In this document: positions 43,109-51,982 of the stretch, piece by piece | How positions within the stretch are numbered: position 1 is the stretch's first letter | How the letters are laid out: each line of letters starts with the position of its first letter | Assembly: GCA_033283265.1 (NCBI GenBank) | Contig: JAWMQN010000001.1 | Coordinates: forward strand, 1,612,001-1,676,000 | From: Mangrovimicrobium sp033283265 | GTDB taxonomy: Bacteria > Pseudomonadota > Gammaproteobacteria > Pseudomonadales > Halieaceae | Direction of reading: 5' to 3' | Length of the DNA stretch: 64,000 nt | Made by a program: the position numbers and the translations under genes | The notes under the pieces: generated by a model | Database searches by the model: none | Told to the model about the DNA's origin: nothing | Seen by the model: the letters and a program-made list of their open reading frames with translations, nothing else

Positions 43109-44314
43109 CTAGAAAATGATCTCCCTGTTCTCAAGGTCCACCCTTTGTTCACGACCCATCCCCAGCAATTCACCGAAGACATAGTCTTCGTCCTGGCCCA
43201 GGTCCGGTGTGCCGCGATGGATACCCACGGCATCGGTCTTGCCGTAACGCGCCGGGGAACCCACCGCGAATCGCTGTTCCACGCTGGGGTCCTCGACCTC
43301 GACCAGGGAGCCTCGCTCGTGCAAGTGCCTGTCATCGGCGATATCCTGCATACTGAATGACACGTGCGCACAGACCCCTGCTGCCTGTAGTTGGCGGGCA
43401 AGCGTATCCGCATCAAAACGGCTTAACCACTCGCTCATCCGGGCATCGAGGAACTCGCGATTCTCACGCCGGCCGGAGGCCGTCGCGAATTCAGGACTGA
43501 TGCTGTCCCGGGCGACCCCCATCACGTCCAGCAGTTGCTGCCACTCCGCGTCATTGCGGATTGCAATACTCAGCCAGCGATCCGCCCGGCTCGTCGCATA
43601 GACACCGTGGGGCGCCATGGCAATATCTCCGTTCCCCGGACGCTCGGCGCTCTTGCCAAAGCTGGCCATGACCAGCGCATCGCCAATCAGCGCGGAGGAA
43701 ACTTCGCGTGCAGCCAGATCAATGTATTGCGCCTCGCCCGTGCGGCGGCGCTGGTACAAACCGGCAATTATGGCGAGTGCGGCGTGGTAGCCCGTAGTGT
43801 GGTCCATCACGTGGCGGATCTCTACCGGCGGCCCATCGGGATAGCCGCTCATCCAGCCCAGGCCACCCCAGGCGCCGAACAGTGGCGCGTAGCCGGCGAA
43901 ATGTGAATCGGGGCCGGATTGCCCGGACGAAGACAGTGACAGCATCAGAAGATCGGGACGCACCCGGACCAGTTCGTCAAAGCCAAGGCCCAGCCGTTTG
44001 AGCACTCCGGGGCGAAAACTCTCGGCAGCGACGTCGGAAACCGCGACAATCCGCTTGGCGATTTCCACCGCTTCCGGCTTTTTCAGATTCAGGCGTACGG
44101 AGAGTTTATTCGACGATACCTGGTCAAAGGTCGCCGCAGTCATCCGGCCATATACCGCATGGGGTTTGCGAAAGGCATCCGGCCGGGTCTTGCTTTCGAT
44201 CTTGATACACTCGGCACCGAGTTGCGACAGGATATGTGTGCCGAAGGGGCCTGCCGCATGAATGGTGAAATCGGCTACACGAATGCCTGCGAGCGGTAAC
44301 TTCATTGAACTCAT
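43109..44314 (-). CDS. Class III CoA transferase (CaiB/BaiF), catalytically complete subunit
   Basis: 401 residues. Formyl-CoA transferase fold with GIRVADFTIHAAGPFGTHILSQLGAECIKIE at the N-terminus and the catalytic Asp region HVMDHTTGYHAALAIIAGL, where D aligns with Asp169 of formyl-CoA transferase. The start overlaps the stop of the next CoA transferase by 4 bases, which suggests a heteromeric enzyme made from the two products. Role: transfer of CoA between carboxylic acids, probably a dicarboxylate in this cluster. Confidence 0.9.
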   Translation of the reverse strand: MSSMKLPLAGIRVADFTIHAAGPFGTHILSQLGAECIKIESKTRPDAFRKPHAVYGRMTAATFDQVSSNKLSVRLNLKKPEAVEIAKRIVAVSDVAAESFRPGVLKRLGLGFDELVRVRPDLLMLSLSSSGQSGPDSHFAGYAPLFGAWGGLGWMSGYPDGPPVEIRHVMDHTTGYHAALAIIAGLYQRRRTGEAQYIDLAAREVSSALIGDALVMASFGKSAERPGNGDIAMAPHGVYATSRADRWLSIAIRNDAEWQQLLDVMGVARDSISPEFATASGRRENREFLDARMSEWLSRFDADTLARQLQAAGVCAHVSFSMQDIADDRHLHERGSLVEVEDPSVEQRFAVGSPARYGKTDAVGIHRGTPDLGQDEDYVFGELLGMGREQRVDLENREIIF

Positions 44315-45492
44315 GCCCGCGCTCCCTGCAAAGTCCCGGCGTCTCCGAAACTGCCCAGCGCTGGTACGCCGGATTGGAAATGCAGCGGCGACGTAGCGAA
44401 CTGATAGGGCGCGACAAGTATTTCAGCTCGCCGGCCATCGGCGAGTTCCGTAGCCTCGAACAATCCACGCGAAGCTTCGTGCGCACCGTGCAACACATCC
44501 TCCGGTGTCCTGTATTTGGCCGCCGGCACGCCCAATTGCTGGGCCGCCGCCACGATGTCCTCGACCTTGCGCTGCGCCATCCACTCGCGGATATGGTGAT
44601 TGATCTCGTCGCCGCGGCGGCTCCGTTCCAGGGGATCCTGCAGGGCTTCCTCCTGCGCCCAGCCGGGTTCGCCCAGCAATTTCACCAGCCCCTGCCACTG
44701 GCGATCTTCCAGGGTCAGCAATTCGACATAGCCATTCGCGGTTTCGAATACGCCACCGTAGCGAAACTTCCTCGTCGCGCGATGCTCGAGGGAACCGTCG
44801 CCGAGCCGCTGCAGGGCGAAGGCGCCACACAGCAGCATCGCATCCTGGCAGGAAACATCGATGTACTGGCCGCCCGTCTGCGCGACACACCAGAGCGCCG
44901 ACAATGCGGATATCGCAGCTGCCACGCCGCCCTGGTACTCGGCGAAATGGCCGTACATCTTCAGGGGTGCCCGCTCGGGGAACAATTCATGGGAATAGCC
45001 ATTGGGCAGCAGGAAACCTTCGCCGGAGGCATGCACGAGATTGACTTCCTCGGCATCCCAACTGGCCTTGCAACCGCTTGCCCCGAACGGCAGCACACTC
45101 ACATGGATCAGTTCGGGGTAGGCTTCGGCTACCGTGTTTTCCTCAGTGCCGAAGCCAGGCCTGCTAGCCAATGGGGTATCGTCTATCAGGATGTCCGCAG
45201 ACGAGAGCATTTGCTGCAATAACACAGCACCGTCCTCGCTTCCCAGGTCACAAACAGCGCTATGCTTGCCCACCGCCAGATAGGCGAACAGCGCACTTGC
45301 TCCGCTGTCGCCATCGAGCAGGGGTGGCGTCCTGCGCAGGGGTGAACCTTCGCTGGGTTCGAGCATGATGACCTCGGCCCCCATCGTGGCGAGGAGGCGC
45401 CCGGCATAGGCCGCGGCCACGCCGCGGGAAATTTCAATAACGCGGCAGCCTGCCAGCGGCAGGTTGCCCGGCGGCGCATCTGTGTCCCGCAT
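44311..45492 (-). CDS. Class III CoA transferase (CaiB/BaiF), subunit with Asp-to-Glu change
   Basis: 393 residues. The fold is clear: GCRVIEISRGVAAAYAGRLLATMGAEVIMLEP, and TGGQYIDVSCQDAMLLCG. At the catalytic position the sequence is HFAEYQGGVAAAISAL, giving Glu where the active enzymes have Asp (compare DHTTG in the downstream partner). Known two-subunit class III transferases such as benzylsuccinate CoA transferase keep one active and one altered subunit; the 4-base overlap with the 43109-44314 gene fits such a pair. An alternative is an independent enzyme that uses Glu. Confidence 0.88.
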   Translation of the reverse strand: MRDTDAPPGNLPLAGCRVIEISRGVAAAYAGRLLATMGAEVIMLEPSEGSPLRRTPPLLDGDSGASALFAYLAVGKHSAVCDLGSEDGAVLLQQMLSSADILIDDTPLASRPGFGTEENTVAEAYPELIHVSVLPFGASGCKASWDAEEVNLVHASGEGFLLPNGYSHELFPERAPLKMYGHFAEYQGGVAAAISALSALWCVAQTGGQYIDVSCQDAMLLCGAFALQRLGDGSLEHRATRKFRYGGVFETANGYVELLTLEDRQWQGLVKLLGEPGWAQEEALQDPLERSRRGDEINHHIREWMAQRKVEDIVAAAQQLGVPAAKYRTPEDVLHGAHEASRGLFEATELADGRRAEILVAPYQFATSPLHFQSGVPALGSFGDAGTLQGARA

Positions 45493-45510
45493 CCTAAACC
45501 GCCCTGCGTA

Positions 45511-46719
45511 TCAACGGATGATCGGCAGTTCGAGGTCGCAGCCGGAGCCGTCGAGGAACGCCGGCAGGCTGACATCGCGGGAAGGCAGCGCAACAGTAGC
45601 CAGCCCCGGTGTGGTCACTTCACCACGCTGGTTTTCAGCGGCGATTTCGATATCCACCAGCGGCGTCTGGTCCTTGACGTATTTCTTGATCACCTTGCCC
45701 TTGCAGAAGGTGGTGTCTCCCATGATGTTGAAGCGACGCATCTGGGTACGAATACGCTTGAGCACACCTGCATCGCCCATCCAGTTGGTCACCAGGGAGC
45801 ACATCCACGCAGAGCGCTGGGGACCGTAGTCATAGGTGCCCGGCACACCCACGTCCTTCGCCGTGGATTCGCGGTGGTGGCCGATACCGGTGTACTCCAC
45901 GCCGCCGCCGGCCTCCGGGTTGCGGAAGAAGTGACCCGGGTGCTTGACGGCGTTCTGCAACACCACGCCGTGAGTGTGGCCGCGGCCGCAGCCGACGAGG
46001 AAGCCCATGGTATCCATCAGCGACAGTGGGCCGCGGGCGATTGTCGGCAGTTCCTCGCCCTCCTGCACATCCTCCCAATAGCGAGTGTGCTCACCGCGGA
46101 TATTCTTCACCTCGTCCAGCACCATCTGGTCGATGCGATCGTGCTCTTCGTTGGTGTACTGGTGGGTTTCGATTTCCTTGTACTTGCCGGTGTCGCGCGC
46201 CGCCTTGCGCTCATGACGGGTACAGGTGCCCAGCGCCCTGGCAACCAACTCGCTGCGCTGGTTGTAATAGCAGGCTTCCACGTACTGCAGTACAAGGCGC
46301 CCGGAAAACTTGCTTTGCTTTTCTTCCACGCCGACGACACGTTCGATGGCGGTAATACGGTCGCCGGGGCGGATGTGGCGGAAGAGTTCCCAGTCGTTGC
46401 CGGCGTAGAAACCGTGCACGCCGGACAGACCCCAACGGGTGCGCCCGAGCCAGCCAAAGGCCATCGGAAAGTTGGGGTGGGCGATCATGGTGCCATAGCG
46501 ACTGCCGGGGCCATAGCCGGGGTCCCGGTAAAGCGGATTCAGGTCACCGATGCCGTTGCACCAGTTGCGCAGGGTGTCTGCGGTCGCGTCCTGCAGGTAG
46601 GGGCCTTCCGGGCGCAGTTGCAGGCCGATCATGGCCTTCGCCTTGGCAATGGCTTCGTCGGTAATCTTGCCCTCGGCGGGTGCGCCGCCGACGTTACTTT
46701 GCTCTGCTGCTTCGCTCAC
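45511..46719 (-). CDS. MaoC/FAS1-like dehydratase, double hot-dog
   Basis: 402 residues, with two hot-dog halves. The N-terminal half has LRNWCNGIGDLNPLYRDPGYGPGSRYGTMIAHPNF, the pattern of FAS1-like dehydratase domains, with the GDxNPLY hydratase motif. The C-terminal half (VSLPAFLDG, FNIMGDTTFCKGKVIKKY) retains the strand pattern. It probably hydrates an unsaturated CoA ester. GTG start at 46719 with GGAG upstream. It heads the operon running to the lyase gene, and a perfect ATAATGCATTAT palindrome lies 165 bases upstream. Confidence 0.8.
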   Translation of the reverse strand: MSEAAEQSNVGGAPAEGKITDEAIAKAKAMIGLQLRPEGPYLQDATADTLRNWCNGIGDLNPLYRDPGYGPGSRYGTMIAHPNFPMAFGWLGRTRWGLSGVHGFYAGNDWELFRHIRPGDRITAIERVVGVEEKQSKFSGRLVLQYVEACYYNQRSELVARALGTCTRHERKAARDTGKYKEIETHQYTNEEHDRIDQMVLDEVKNIRGEHTRYWEDVQEGEELPTIARGPLSLMDTMGFLVGCGRGHTHGVVLQNAVKHPGHFFRNPEAGGGVEYTGIGHHRESTAKDVGVPGTYDYGPQRSAWMCSLVTNWMGDAGVLKRIRTQMRRFNIMGDTTFCKGKVIKKYVKDQTPLVDIEIAAENQRGEVTTPGLATVALPSRDVSLPAFLDGSGCDLELPIIR

Positions 46720-46883
46720 TGTATCTCTCCGTTAAGTGACAAATCGTGAATGGGAAATTGGCAAACGCCGCGGGGGCGCGGCCTGTCAGGGCGTCCGCTT
46801 CACCGGGTGCTGTCCTGATCCTGTCTTTTTGGCAGCGCCGGTCGCCTGGGCGTGGACACCAGACATGATTGATCTGTGAATGC

Positions 46884-46895
46884 ATAATGCATTAT
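46884..46895. promoter_or_regulatory. ATNATGCATNAT operator, site 1
   Basis: ATAATGCATTAT, a perfect 12-bp palindrome in AT-rich flanks, in the gap between the lactonase gene and the dehydratase/CoA transferase operon. It is the best copy of a motif that recurs at 49836, 49998, 51935, 53686, 59518 and 62432. Confidence 0.7.
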
Positions 46896-46953
46896 ATTTA
46901 TTTCACCGTCAACGCAACAGACGGCTCTTCTCGCCGGTAATTCGCTCCGCTGC

Positions 46954-47883
46954 CTAGTAGGCCAGCGCCAGGCCGGGCCGTGGCCAATCCACCGCCAATA
47001 GCTGGCCGTAGCCCGACAGCGTGATATAAGCAGTCTTCCGATCCGGCCCGCCGAAGCAGATGTTGGTGCAATAGCCCTCCGGCGCGCGGTGAAACTCGAG
47101 CAATTCCCCGGCGGGCGAGAACACGCTGATCCCCCCCTCTACCAAGGTCGCGACACAAATGTTGCCGGCCTCTTCCACCGCCAGCGAATCGAAACGCTGG
47201 TAGCCGGGTAATCCGTGTACCAGTCGCCCTCCATTCGGCGACGGCCACTCCTCCAGTTCTGCTTTCCCCGGGCCAGTGAGCGGGTACTGCCAGAGGCGGC
47301 TGGTTTCCGTCTCGGAGACGTACACCGTGTTGCCGTCTGGCGACAGGCCCACGCCGTTGGGAGTCAGCAGGTGGTAGGCCACCCGCTGAATGCTGCTGCC
47401 GTCTGCAGCTGCGTAATAGAGCGAGCCGTGCTTCAGGCAGTCGGGGAGTTTCTTGCCAAAGTCGGTAAACCAGAAACCGCCGTGGTCATCAAACACGATA
47501 TCGTTGGGACCGTGCAGCAACTCGCCCTCGAAGCCGGCATAGAGAACCTGGACGGCGCCAGTCTCCAGGTTGACCTTCTGGATTGATCCGCCTGCATAGC
47601 CCTCCGGGATACCGGTGGGTCGGGAATAACCATCGTCTGTACGCCAGGCAAAACCGCCGTTATTGCACACATAGCAGTGCCCATCGGGGCCAATAGCCGC
47701 GCCATTGGGGCCACCGCCGAGTTCGGCCACGACCGTTTTGCGGCCGTCGGGGTCCACCCGCGTGAGCCGGCCGCCCTTGATTTCCACGACCAGCACACTG
47801 CCATCGGCGAGTGCGATCGGCCCTTCGGGGAATTCAAGTTCCGTGTTGAGCAGCCTGCCCTTGAGCTCGAATTGCTTGGTCAT
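46954..47883 (-). CDS. SMP-30/gluconolactonase family lactonase
   Basis: 309 residues forming a six-bladed propeller. The metal-ligand positions are in FPEGPIALADG (E20), GPNDIVFDDHGGFWFTD, TPNGVGLSPDG and FDSLAVEEAGNICVAT. Family members hydrolyse sugar or other lactones. In this operon, behind a hydratase and a beta-hydroxyacid dehydrogenase, it could open a lactone produced by oxidation of a cyclic substrate. Last gene of the operon that starts at 49767. Confidence 0.88.
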   Translation of the reverse strand: MTKQFELKGRLLNTELEFPEGPIALADGSVLVVEIKGGRLTRVDPDGRKTVVAELGGGPNGAAIGPDGHCYVCNNGGFAWRTDDGYSRPTGIPEGYAGGSIQKVNLETGAVQVLYAGFEGELLHGPNDIVFDDHGGFWFTDFGKKLPDCLKHGSLYYAAADGSSIQRVAYHLLTPNGVGLSPDGNTVYVSETETSRLWQYPLTGPGKAELEEWPSPNGGRLVHGLPGYQRFDSLAVEEAGNICVATLVEGGISVFSPAGELLEFHRAPEGYCTNICFGGPDRKTAYITLSGYGQLLAVDWPRPGLALAY

Positions 47884-47936
47884 CAGTTGTCATCCGGAGT
47901 AATTATTGCTGTTTGAGAGACATCGTTGTTGCGCAG

Positions 47937-48839
47937 TCATTCCAGCGGAATATCGCGATCGATCACTTCGATGACCGAGGGGAAATAACGTCCCGACCAA
48001 CCGTTTTTCGCCGTGGTGTCGTAGTAGCTCTGGGCCAGTTTTGCCACGCGCGCTGACACCCCGACCTGCTCCGCGAGCTCGAGGACATAACTCAGGTCCT
48101 TGACGGCATATTCCGGGGGGAAGGCCTTCTCGGGAAACTCCCTGGGCACCAGGGATTTCGGGCCGTGGTTGCGCAGCGCGAAGCTGTCGCCCGAGCCCTT
48201 GGACACGCCCTCCAGCAGCAGCGCGGGGTCGACACCGGCCCGCTCCGCGACCACCATCATCTCTGCCAGTGCCAGGGTGTTCTCGAACACCAGGGCGTTG
48301 TTCGCCAGTTTCACCACCTGGCCGCAGCCGACATCACCGCAGTGAGTGAGATCAGTACCGATATAGCGGAGCAGTGGCTCCAGTTGTGCAAACAGGGCCG
48401 GTGTAGCACCGACCATAATGCTGAGCTCACCGCGTTGCGCCGCTTCGCGGGTGCGCGCCACCGGTGCGTCGGCAAAAAGCACCCCGGCCTCGGCCAGCCC
48501 GCTGGCGACATTGCATGCGGCCTGGCGGGTCGTGGTACTGAGGTCTACCACGATGTCGGGTTTGTGCGCGCCCGACAAGAGCCCCCCTTCGCCAAGGCAG
48601 ACCGCCTCGACCTGGGGCCCGCCGGGCAGGGAAAGAAAGACAATATCCGCCTGCTGTGCCAGTTCAACGAGGGACGCGACCCACTGCGCACCAGTGCCCT
48701 CAAGAATCTCGAACGCCGCGGGATGTACATCGTGAGCCAGCACCGTGCCTGCGTGCTTCTGCGCCAGGTTGCGGCACATCGGCCCGCCCATTACGCCCAG
48801 CCCCACAAAGCCCAGTACGGCTGCCTTATTGTTATCCAT
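47937..48839 (-). CDS. 3-hydroxyisobutyrate dehydrogenase-like oxidoreductase
   Basis: 300 residues. Rossmann motif GFVGLGVMGGPMCRNLAQ, substrate loop ADAPVARTREAAQRGELSIMVG, and the catalytic lysine in GCGQVVKLANNALVFENT. ATG at 48839 is used because GAGG lies 6-7 bases upstream; a longer frame begins at 48872. Oxidises a 3-hydroxy acid with NAD(P). Middle gene of the hydratase-dehydrogenase-lactonase operon. Confidence 0.87.
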   Translation of the reverse strand: MDNNKAAVLGFVGLGVMGGPMCRNLAQKHAGTVLAHDVHPAAFEILEGTGAQWVASLVELAQQADIVFLSLPGGPQVEAVCLGEGGLLSGAHKPDIVVDLSTTTRQAACNVASGLAEAGVLFADAPVARTREAAQRGELSIMVGATPALFAQLEPLLRYIGTDLTHCGDVGCGQVVKLANNALVFENTLALAEMMVVAERAGVDPALLLEGVSKGSGDSFALRNHGPKSLVPREFPEKAFPPEYAVKDLSYVLELAEQVGVSARVAKLAQSYYDTTAKNGWSGRYFPSVIEVIDRDIPLE

Positions 48840-48909
48840 GGGAATACCTCGATCGGCTATGTGCGCCGACAAAACACGTTACACAAAATAGTCCGGCCGC
48901 GCTGCAGGC

Positions 48910-49767
48910 TCAGCCGGCAAAAACGGCGCTCGCCTGCATCGCCAACTGGCCCTCGGGGCCCCGTGCCCAGACTTCCAGTGTGTTTTCGCCCTCGCGCCGC
49001 GCTTCCAGGGTGAAGGCCCGATCGACAAACAGTGGGGAAACCGCACGGAAATCAAACTGCTGCAGGCGCCGGCCCTCACCGTGCTCAAGTGCGAACTGCT
49101 GCAACAGGGTCGCGGTCAGCGGCCCGTGAACAACCAGCTGCGGATAGCCCTCTTCCTGCCTGGTGTAGTCGAGATCGTAGTGGATACGATGGCCGTTAAA
49201 GGTCAACGCGGAATAGCGGAACAACAGGGTCGTGTCTGGAGTCACCCGGCGGGTCCACTCGGCAACACCCTCGTAAACCCTGGGCTCAACGGGAGCCGAG
49301 CCGGGCGGAGTTGCCTCTTTGTAGACGATATCCTGCTGCTCGACAATGCAGGCGCCGTCGGCGTCGCTGACGGTGTGCTCCACGGTAACGAAACAAAGGG
49401 CGCCGGCCTTGCCCTGCTTGTTGGCAACGCTGAGAATTTTGCTGCGCCGGGTGGCCTCCAGCCCAATCGAAAGGGGGCGCTCGTAGCTGATACGGCTACC
49501 GGCCCACATGCGCCGCGGCAAGGCTACCGGCGGCAAAAAGCCGCCCTTGGCCGGGTGGCCATCGACGCCCAGTTCGCTGCGCCGGACAGCGGGATTGAAA
49601 TACAACCATTGCCAACCGGGAGGCAGCATGTCGCCGCTGGACGGTGCAGCGGGCAGGTCGAGGGTGGCCGCCATTGCCCCTGCTGCGGTCTCGGCAATCA
49701 CCTGGGTTACCGCCTCCTCGCGCCCGACCCAATCCTGGTAAACGCTATCTTCTGCCTGGGAACTCAT
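48910..49767 (-). CDS. HTD2/mesaconyl-C4-CoA hydratase-like protein
   Basis: 285 residues, FAS1-like dehydratase N-terminal domain plus MaoC-type hot-dog. The sequence PPGWQWLYFNPAVRRSELGVDGHPAKGGFLPPVALPRRMWAGSR and the hydratase segment RYSALTFNGHRIHYDLDYTRQEEGYPQLVVHGPL (motif Y-S-x-x-T-F-N-x-H-R-I-H-Y-D) are typical of itaconyl-/mesaconyl-C4-CoA hydratases and HTD2. It would add water to an unsaturated dicarboxylyl-CoA formed by the CoA transferases, giving a substrate for the CitE-type lyase. An ATTATGCATGAT palindrome lies 69 bases upstream. Confidence 0.88.
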   Translation of the reverse strand: MSSQAEDSVYQDWVGREEAVTQVIAETAAGAMAATLDLPAAPSSGDMLPPGWQWLYFNPAVRRSELGVDGHPAKGGFLPPVALPRRMWAGSRISYERPLSIGLEATRRSKILSVANKQGKAGALCFVTVEHTVSDADGACIVEQQDIVYKEATPPGSAPVEPRVYEGVAEWTRRVTPDTTLLFRYSALTFNGHRIHYDLDYTRQEEGYPQLVVHGPLTATLLQQFALEHGEGRRLQQFDFRAVSPLFVDRAFTLEARREGENTLEVWARGPEGQLAMQASAVFAG

Positions 49768-49835
49768 ATATTTGCCGCTACCTCCTTTCCCGGGGCGAGT
49801 CTGGAGTTACAGTCGCCGAAAGGGAAATATAATAT

Positions 49836-49847
49836 ATTATGCATGAT
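49836..49847. promoter_or_regulatory. ATNATGCATNAT operator, site 2
   Basis: ATTATGCATGAT with an AT-rich run upstream (ATATAATATATTATG). It lies 69 bases before the hydratase ATG, between that operon and the divergent GntR gene. Confidence 0.65.
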
Positions 49848-49997
49848 ATTGATTTGTGCGGTTATACTCCGATGAGCGCCCCCCTTTGTCAAGCCAGTTG
49901 CCGCAGTCCGGGGCTTGCTGGCGGCACTGAATGTGCGGGGTTCAAGTCTTTGTTGCTGTTGGCGGGTAATTTCTAGCGATAACAGGCACGCCTCGCT

Positions 49998-50009
49998 AGA
50001 ATGCATGAT
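49998..50009. promoter_or_regulatory. ATNATGCATNAT operator, site 3 (GntR autoregulation)
   Basis: AGAATGCATGAT, 26 bases upstream of the GntR ATG. It suggests that the regulator binds in front of its own gene. Confidence 0.6.
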
Positions 50010-50035
50010 TTGATAACAGCCGGAGCCAAACGCTG

Positions 50036-50680
50036 ATGATGGACTACAGAACCAAGGAGGAGCAGGTCGCCGACTACCTGCGGGAAAACATCATCTCCGG
50101 TTCGTACCCCCGCGGCTCGCGCCTGAAACAGGCAGAGATTGCCGAGCAACTTGGCCTGAGCATCACCCCGGTGCGCGAAGCATTGAAAATGCTCGAGGCC
50201 GAGGGCTACATCACCCGCGACTCCTACAAGGGCGCACAGGTGGTTCCCTTCGACACCGAGGCCTCGGGTGAGATCCTGCAGCTGCGCCTTATCCTGGAAG
50301 CACGGCTGGTACAGGGGGCAATCGAGAAGGTATCGAGCGAGGACATCAAGGAACTGCGTACGCTTGCCAAAGATTTCGAGACGACCTTCGCCAGCGGCGA
50401 CCGCCACGCCGCCCGGGGCATCAACTATCGCTTCCACCGCAGGCTCTATGATATCGCTGACATGCCGCACACCCTGCACTTCGTACAGATTCTCTGGGCC
50501 CGCTACCCCTTCGACCTGATCAACGCCGCCACGGGACGCGGGGATCAGGCAGTGGAGGAGCACAAGGAAATCCTCGACGCGTTCACCGCCCGCGATACCT
50601 CCGCCGCCATGCTGGCGATGCGCAACCACATCGAATCTGGCTGGGACGTGCTGAAGAACCCCGAGCAAGCGGAGGCCTGA
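50036..50680 (+). CDS. GntR family regulator, FCD subfamily
   Basis: 214 residues. N-terminal winged helix (VADYLRENIISGSYPRGSRLKQAEIAEQLGLSITPVREALKMLEAEGYI) and an all-helical FCD ligand domain with the metal-binding pattern (LRLILEARLV, NYRFHRRLYDIA, EEHKEILDAFTARD, MRNHIESGW). FCD regulators sense organic acids or CoA-linked metabolites. It lies divergent from the hydratase operon, in the midst of genes whose upstream regions share the ATNATGCATNAT palindrome, including its own; it is the prime candidate for the regulon controller. Confidence 0.92.
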   Translation: MMDYRTKEEQVADYLRENIISGSYPRGSRLKQAEIAEQLGLSITPVREALKMLEAEGYITRDSYKGAQVVPFDTEASGEILQLRLILEARLVQGAIEKVSSEDIKELRTLAKDFETTFASGDRHAARGINYRFHRRLYDIADMPHTLHFVQILWARYPFDLINAATGRGDQAVEEHKEILDAFTARDTSAAMLAMRNHIESGWDVLKNPEQAEA

Positions 50681-50693
50681 CCAGGCCCCGCAC

Positions 50694-51914
50694 TCAGCCG
50701 GGCTTGCGCACCCTGGCCCAGCTGAACTCGTCCGGGCTAGCGACCTTGACCGCCGCGCTCTGGAGCAACTCTTCGCAGTCCTGACCGGAATACCCCAGCT
50801 CCTGCAGTAAATCCAGGGTATGCTCACCGAGCTCCGGTGGCGGCAGGAATTCCTGGCCGGACACAGGCCCGGGAAATTCCGGGACCTCGAAATCAAGCCC
50901 GCGAAAAGACAGCTCCCTCAGCTTGCCGGGGTGTCGCGCCTGCGGCGCTTCGAGCACCCGCTCCAGCGGCATCACTTCGGTATACCCCACACCGAACTCT
51001 TTCAGGCGAGTGGTAATCTCGTCGTATCCCAGGCCGGACACTGCATTGCGCACTGCCGTCTCCACCCGCTCGCGTTGTTTTTTACGTTCGCGCAGACGCT
51101 CCAGCTCCGGATCGTCCTGCTCCGGCATGGCGAGGGCCCGGGTCAACTTTTTCCAATGAGCGTCGGTGATCACCAGGAGATATATCCAGCGCCCGTCGGC
51201 ACTTTCATAAGCCCCGTAGCCCGGCATGGCGAACTCGCCGCCCGCCTCTTTCTCGGCCCGGCCCAGCAACTGGGTCTTGAGTTGCAGGCCGGCCAGGTCG
51301 CGCGAGGCGAGGTGCAGGCCGGTTTCGTAGAGCCCAATTTCGATATAGCGGTCCTCCGGCGCCGTCTCCGGGCCCATCAGCGCGGACATGATGCGGATCA
51401 CCGCGTAAGTACCGGCAAATTGATCGTGGTAGGAAGGGCCGAGCCGGCTCGGCCGGCCATCGATGCGGTGATCCTCCATAACCCCCGTGGCCGCCTCGGC
51501 CACGGGATTGGTAGCGAGGTCATCTTCCTGGGGCCCGGCGGCATAGCCGCGAATATGACAGTAGATCAATGCGGGATTGATCCTGGCAATGTCCTCCGCG
51601 GCGACCTTGAGCTTGCGGGCCGAGGCCGGGGCAAGATTGTGGATGAACACATCCGCCGTGGCGATCAGCCGGTAGAAGACCTCAATCCCCTCATCGCTGG
51701 CGAGGTTGATGGAGACGCCTTTCTTACCGTAACTGTAGGCGATAAGCGTGCCACTGGGACCGCCGCGAACCAGTGCGCGGGTGGTGTCCCCGGTGGGTGG
51801 TTCGACCTTGATAATTTCCGCGCCCAGCTGGGCGAGGATGTGGGTCGCAAAAGGAGCTGCGACCATGGTGCCCATTTCGATAACGCGCTTTCCGGCCAGG
51901 GGTTGATGTGCCAT
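50694..51914 (-). CDS. Class III CoA transferase (CaiB/BaiF)
   Basis: 406 residues. N-terminal GKRVIEMGTMVAAPFATHILAQLGAEIIKVEPP and the catalytic aspartate in PSYHDQFAGTYAVIRIMSALMG are present, so this third CoA transferase of the region is catalytically complete and probably homodimeric. The GntR gene ends 13 bases before its stop (convergent). An ATAATGCATTTT element lies 21 bases upstream of its ATG, consistent with direct repression. Confidence 0.9.
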   Translation of the reverse strand: MAHQPLAGKRVIEMGTMVAAPFATHILAQLGAEIIKVEPPTGDTTRALVRGGPSGTLIAYSYGKKGVSINLASDEGIEVFYRLIATADVFIHNLAPASARKLKVAAEDIARINPALIYCHIRGYAAGPQEDDLATNPVAEAATGVMEDHRIDGRPSRLGPSYHDQFAGTYAVIRIMSALMGPETAPEDRYIEIGLYETGLHLASRDLAGLQLKTQLLGRAEKEAGGEFAMPGYGAYESADGRWIYLLVITDAHWKKLTRALAMPEQDDPELERLRERKKQRERVETAVRNAVSGLGYDEITTRLKEFGVGYTEVMPLERVLEAPQARHPGKLRELSFRGLDFEVPEFPGPVSGQEFLPPPELGEHTLDLLQELGYSGQDCEELLQSAAVKVASPDEFSWARVRKPG

Positions 51915-51934
51915 GAAAATTCATCCAATCCAAA

Positions 51935-51946
51935 ATAATGCATTTT
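51935..51946. promoter_or_regulatory. ATNATGCATNAT operator, site 4
   Basis: ATAATGCATTTT followed by TACATTATAT, just upstream of the third CoA transferase gene and downstream of the symporter stop. Confidence 0.6.
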
Positions 51947-51982
51947 ACATTATATCTTGAAAAGGACAATCCCAACCCTGCC

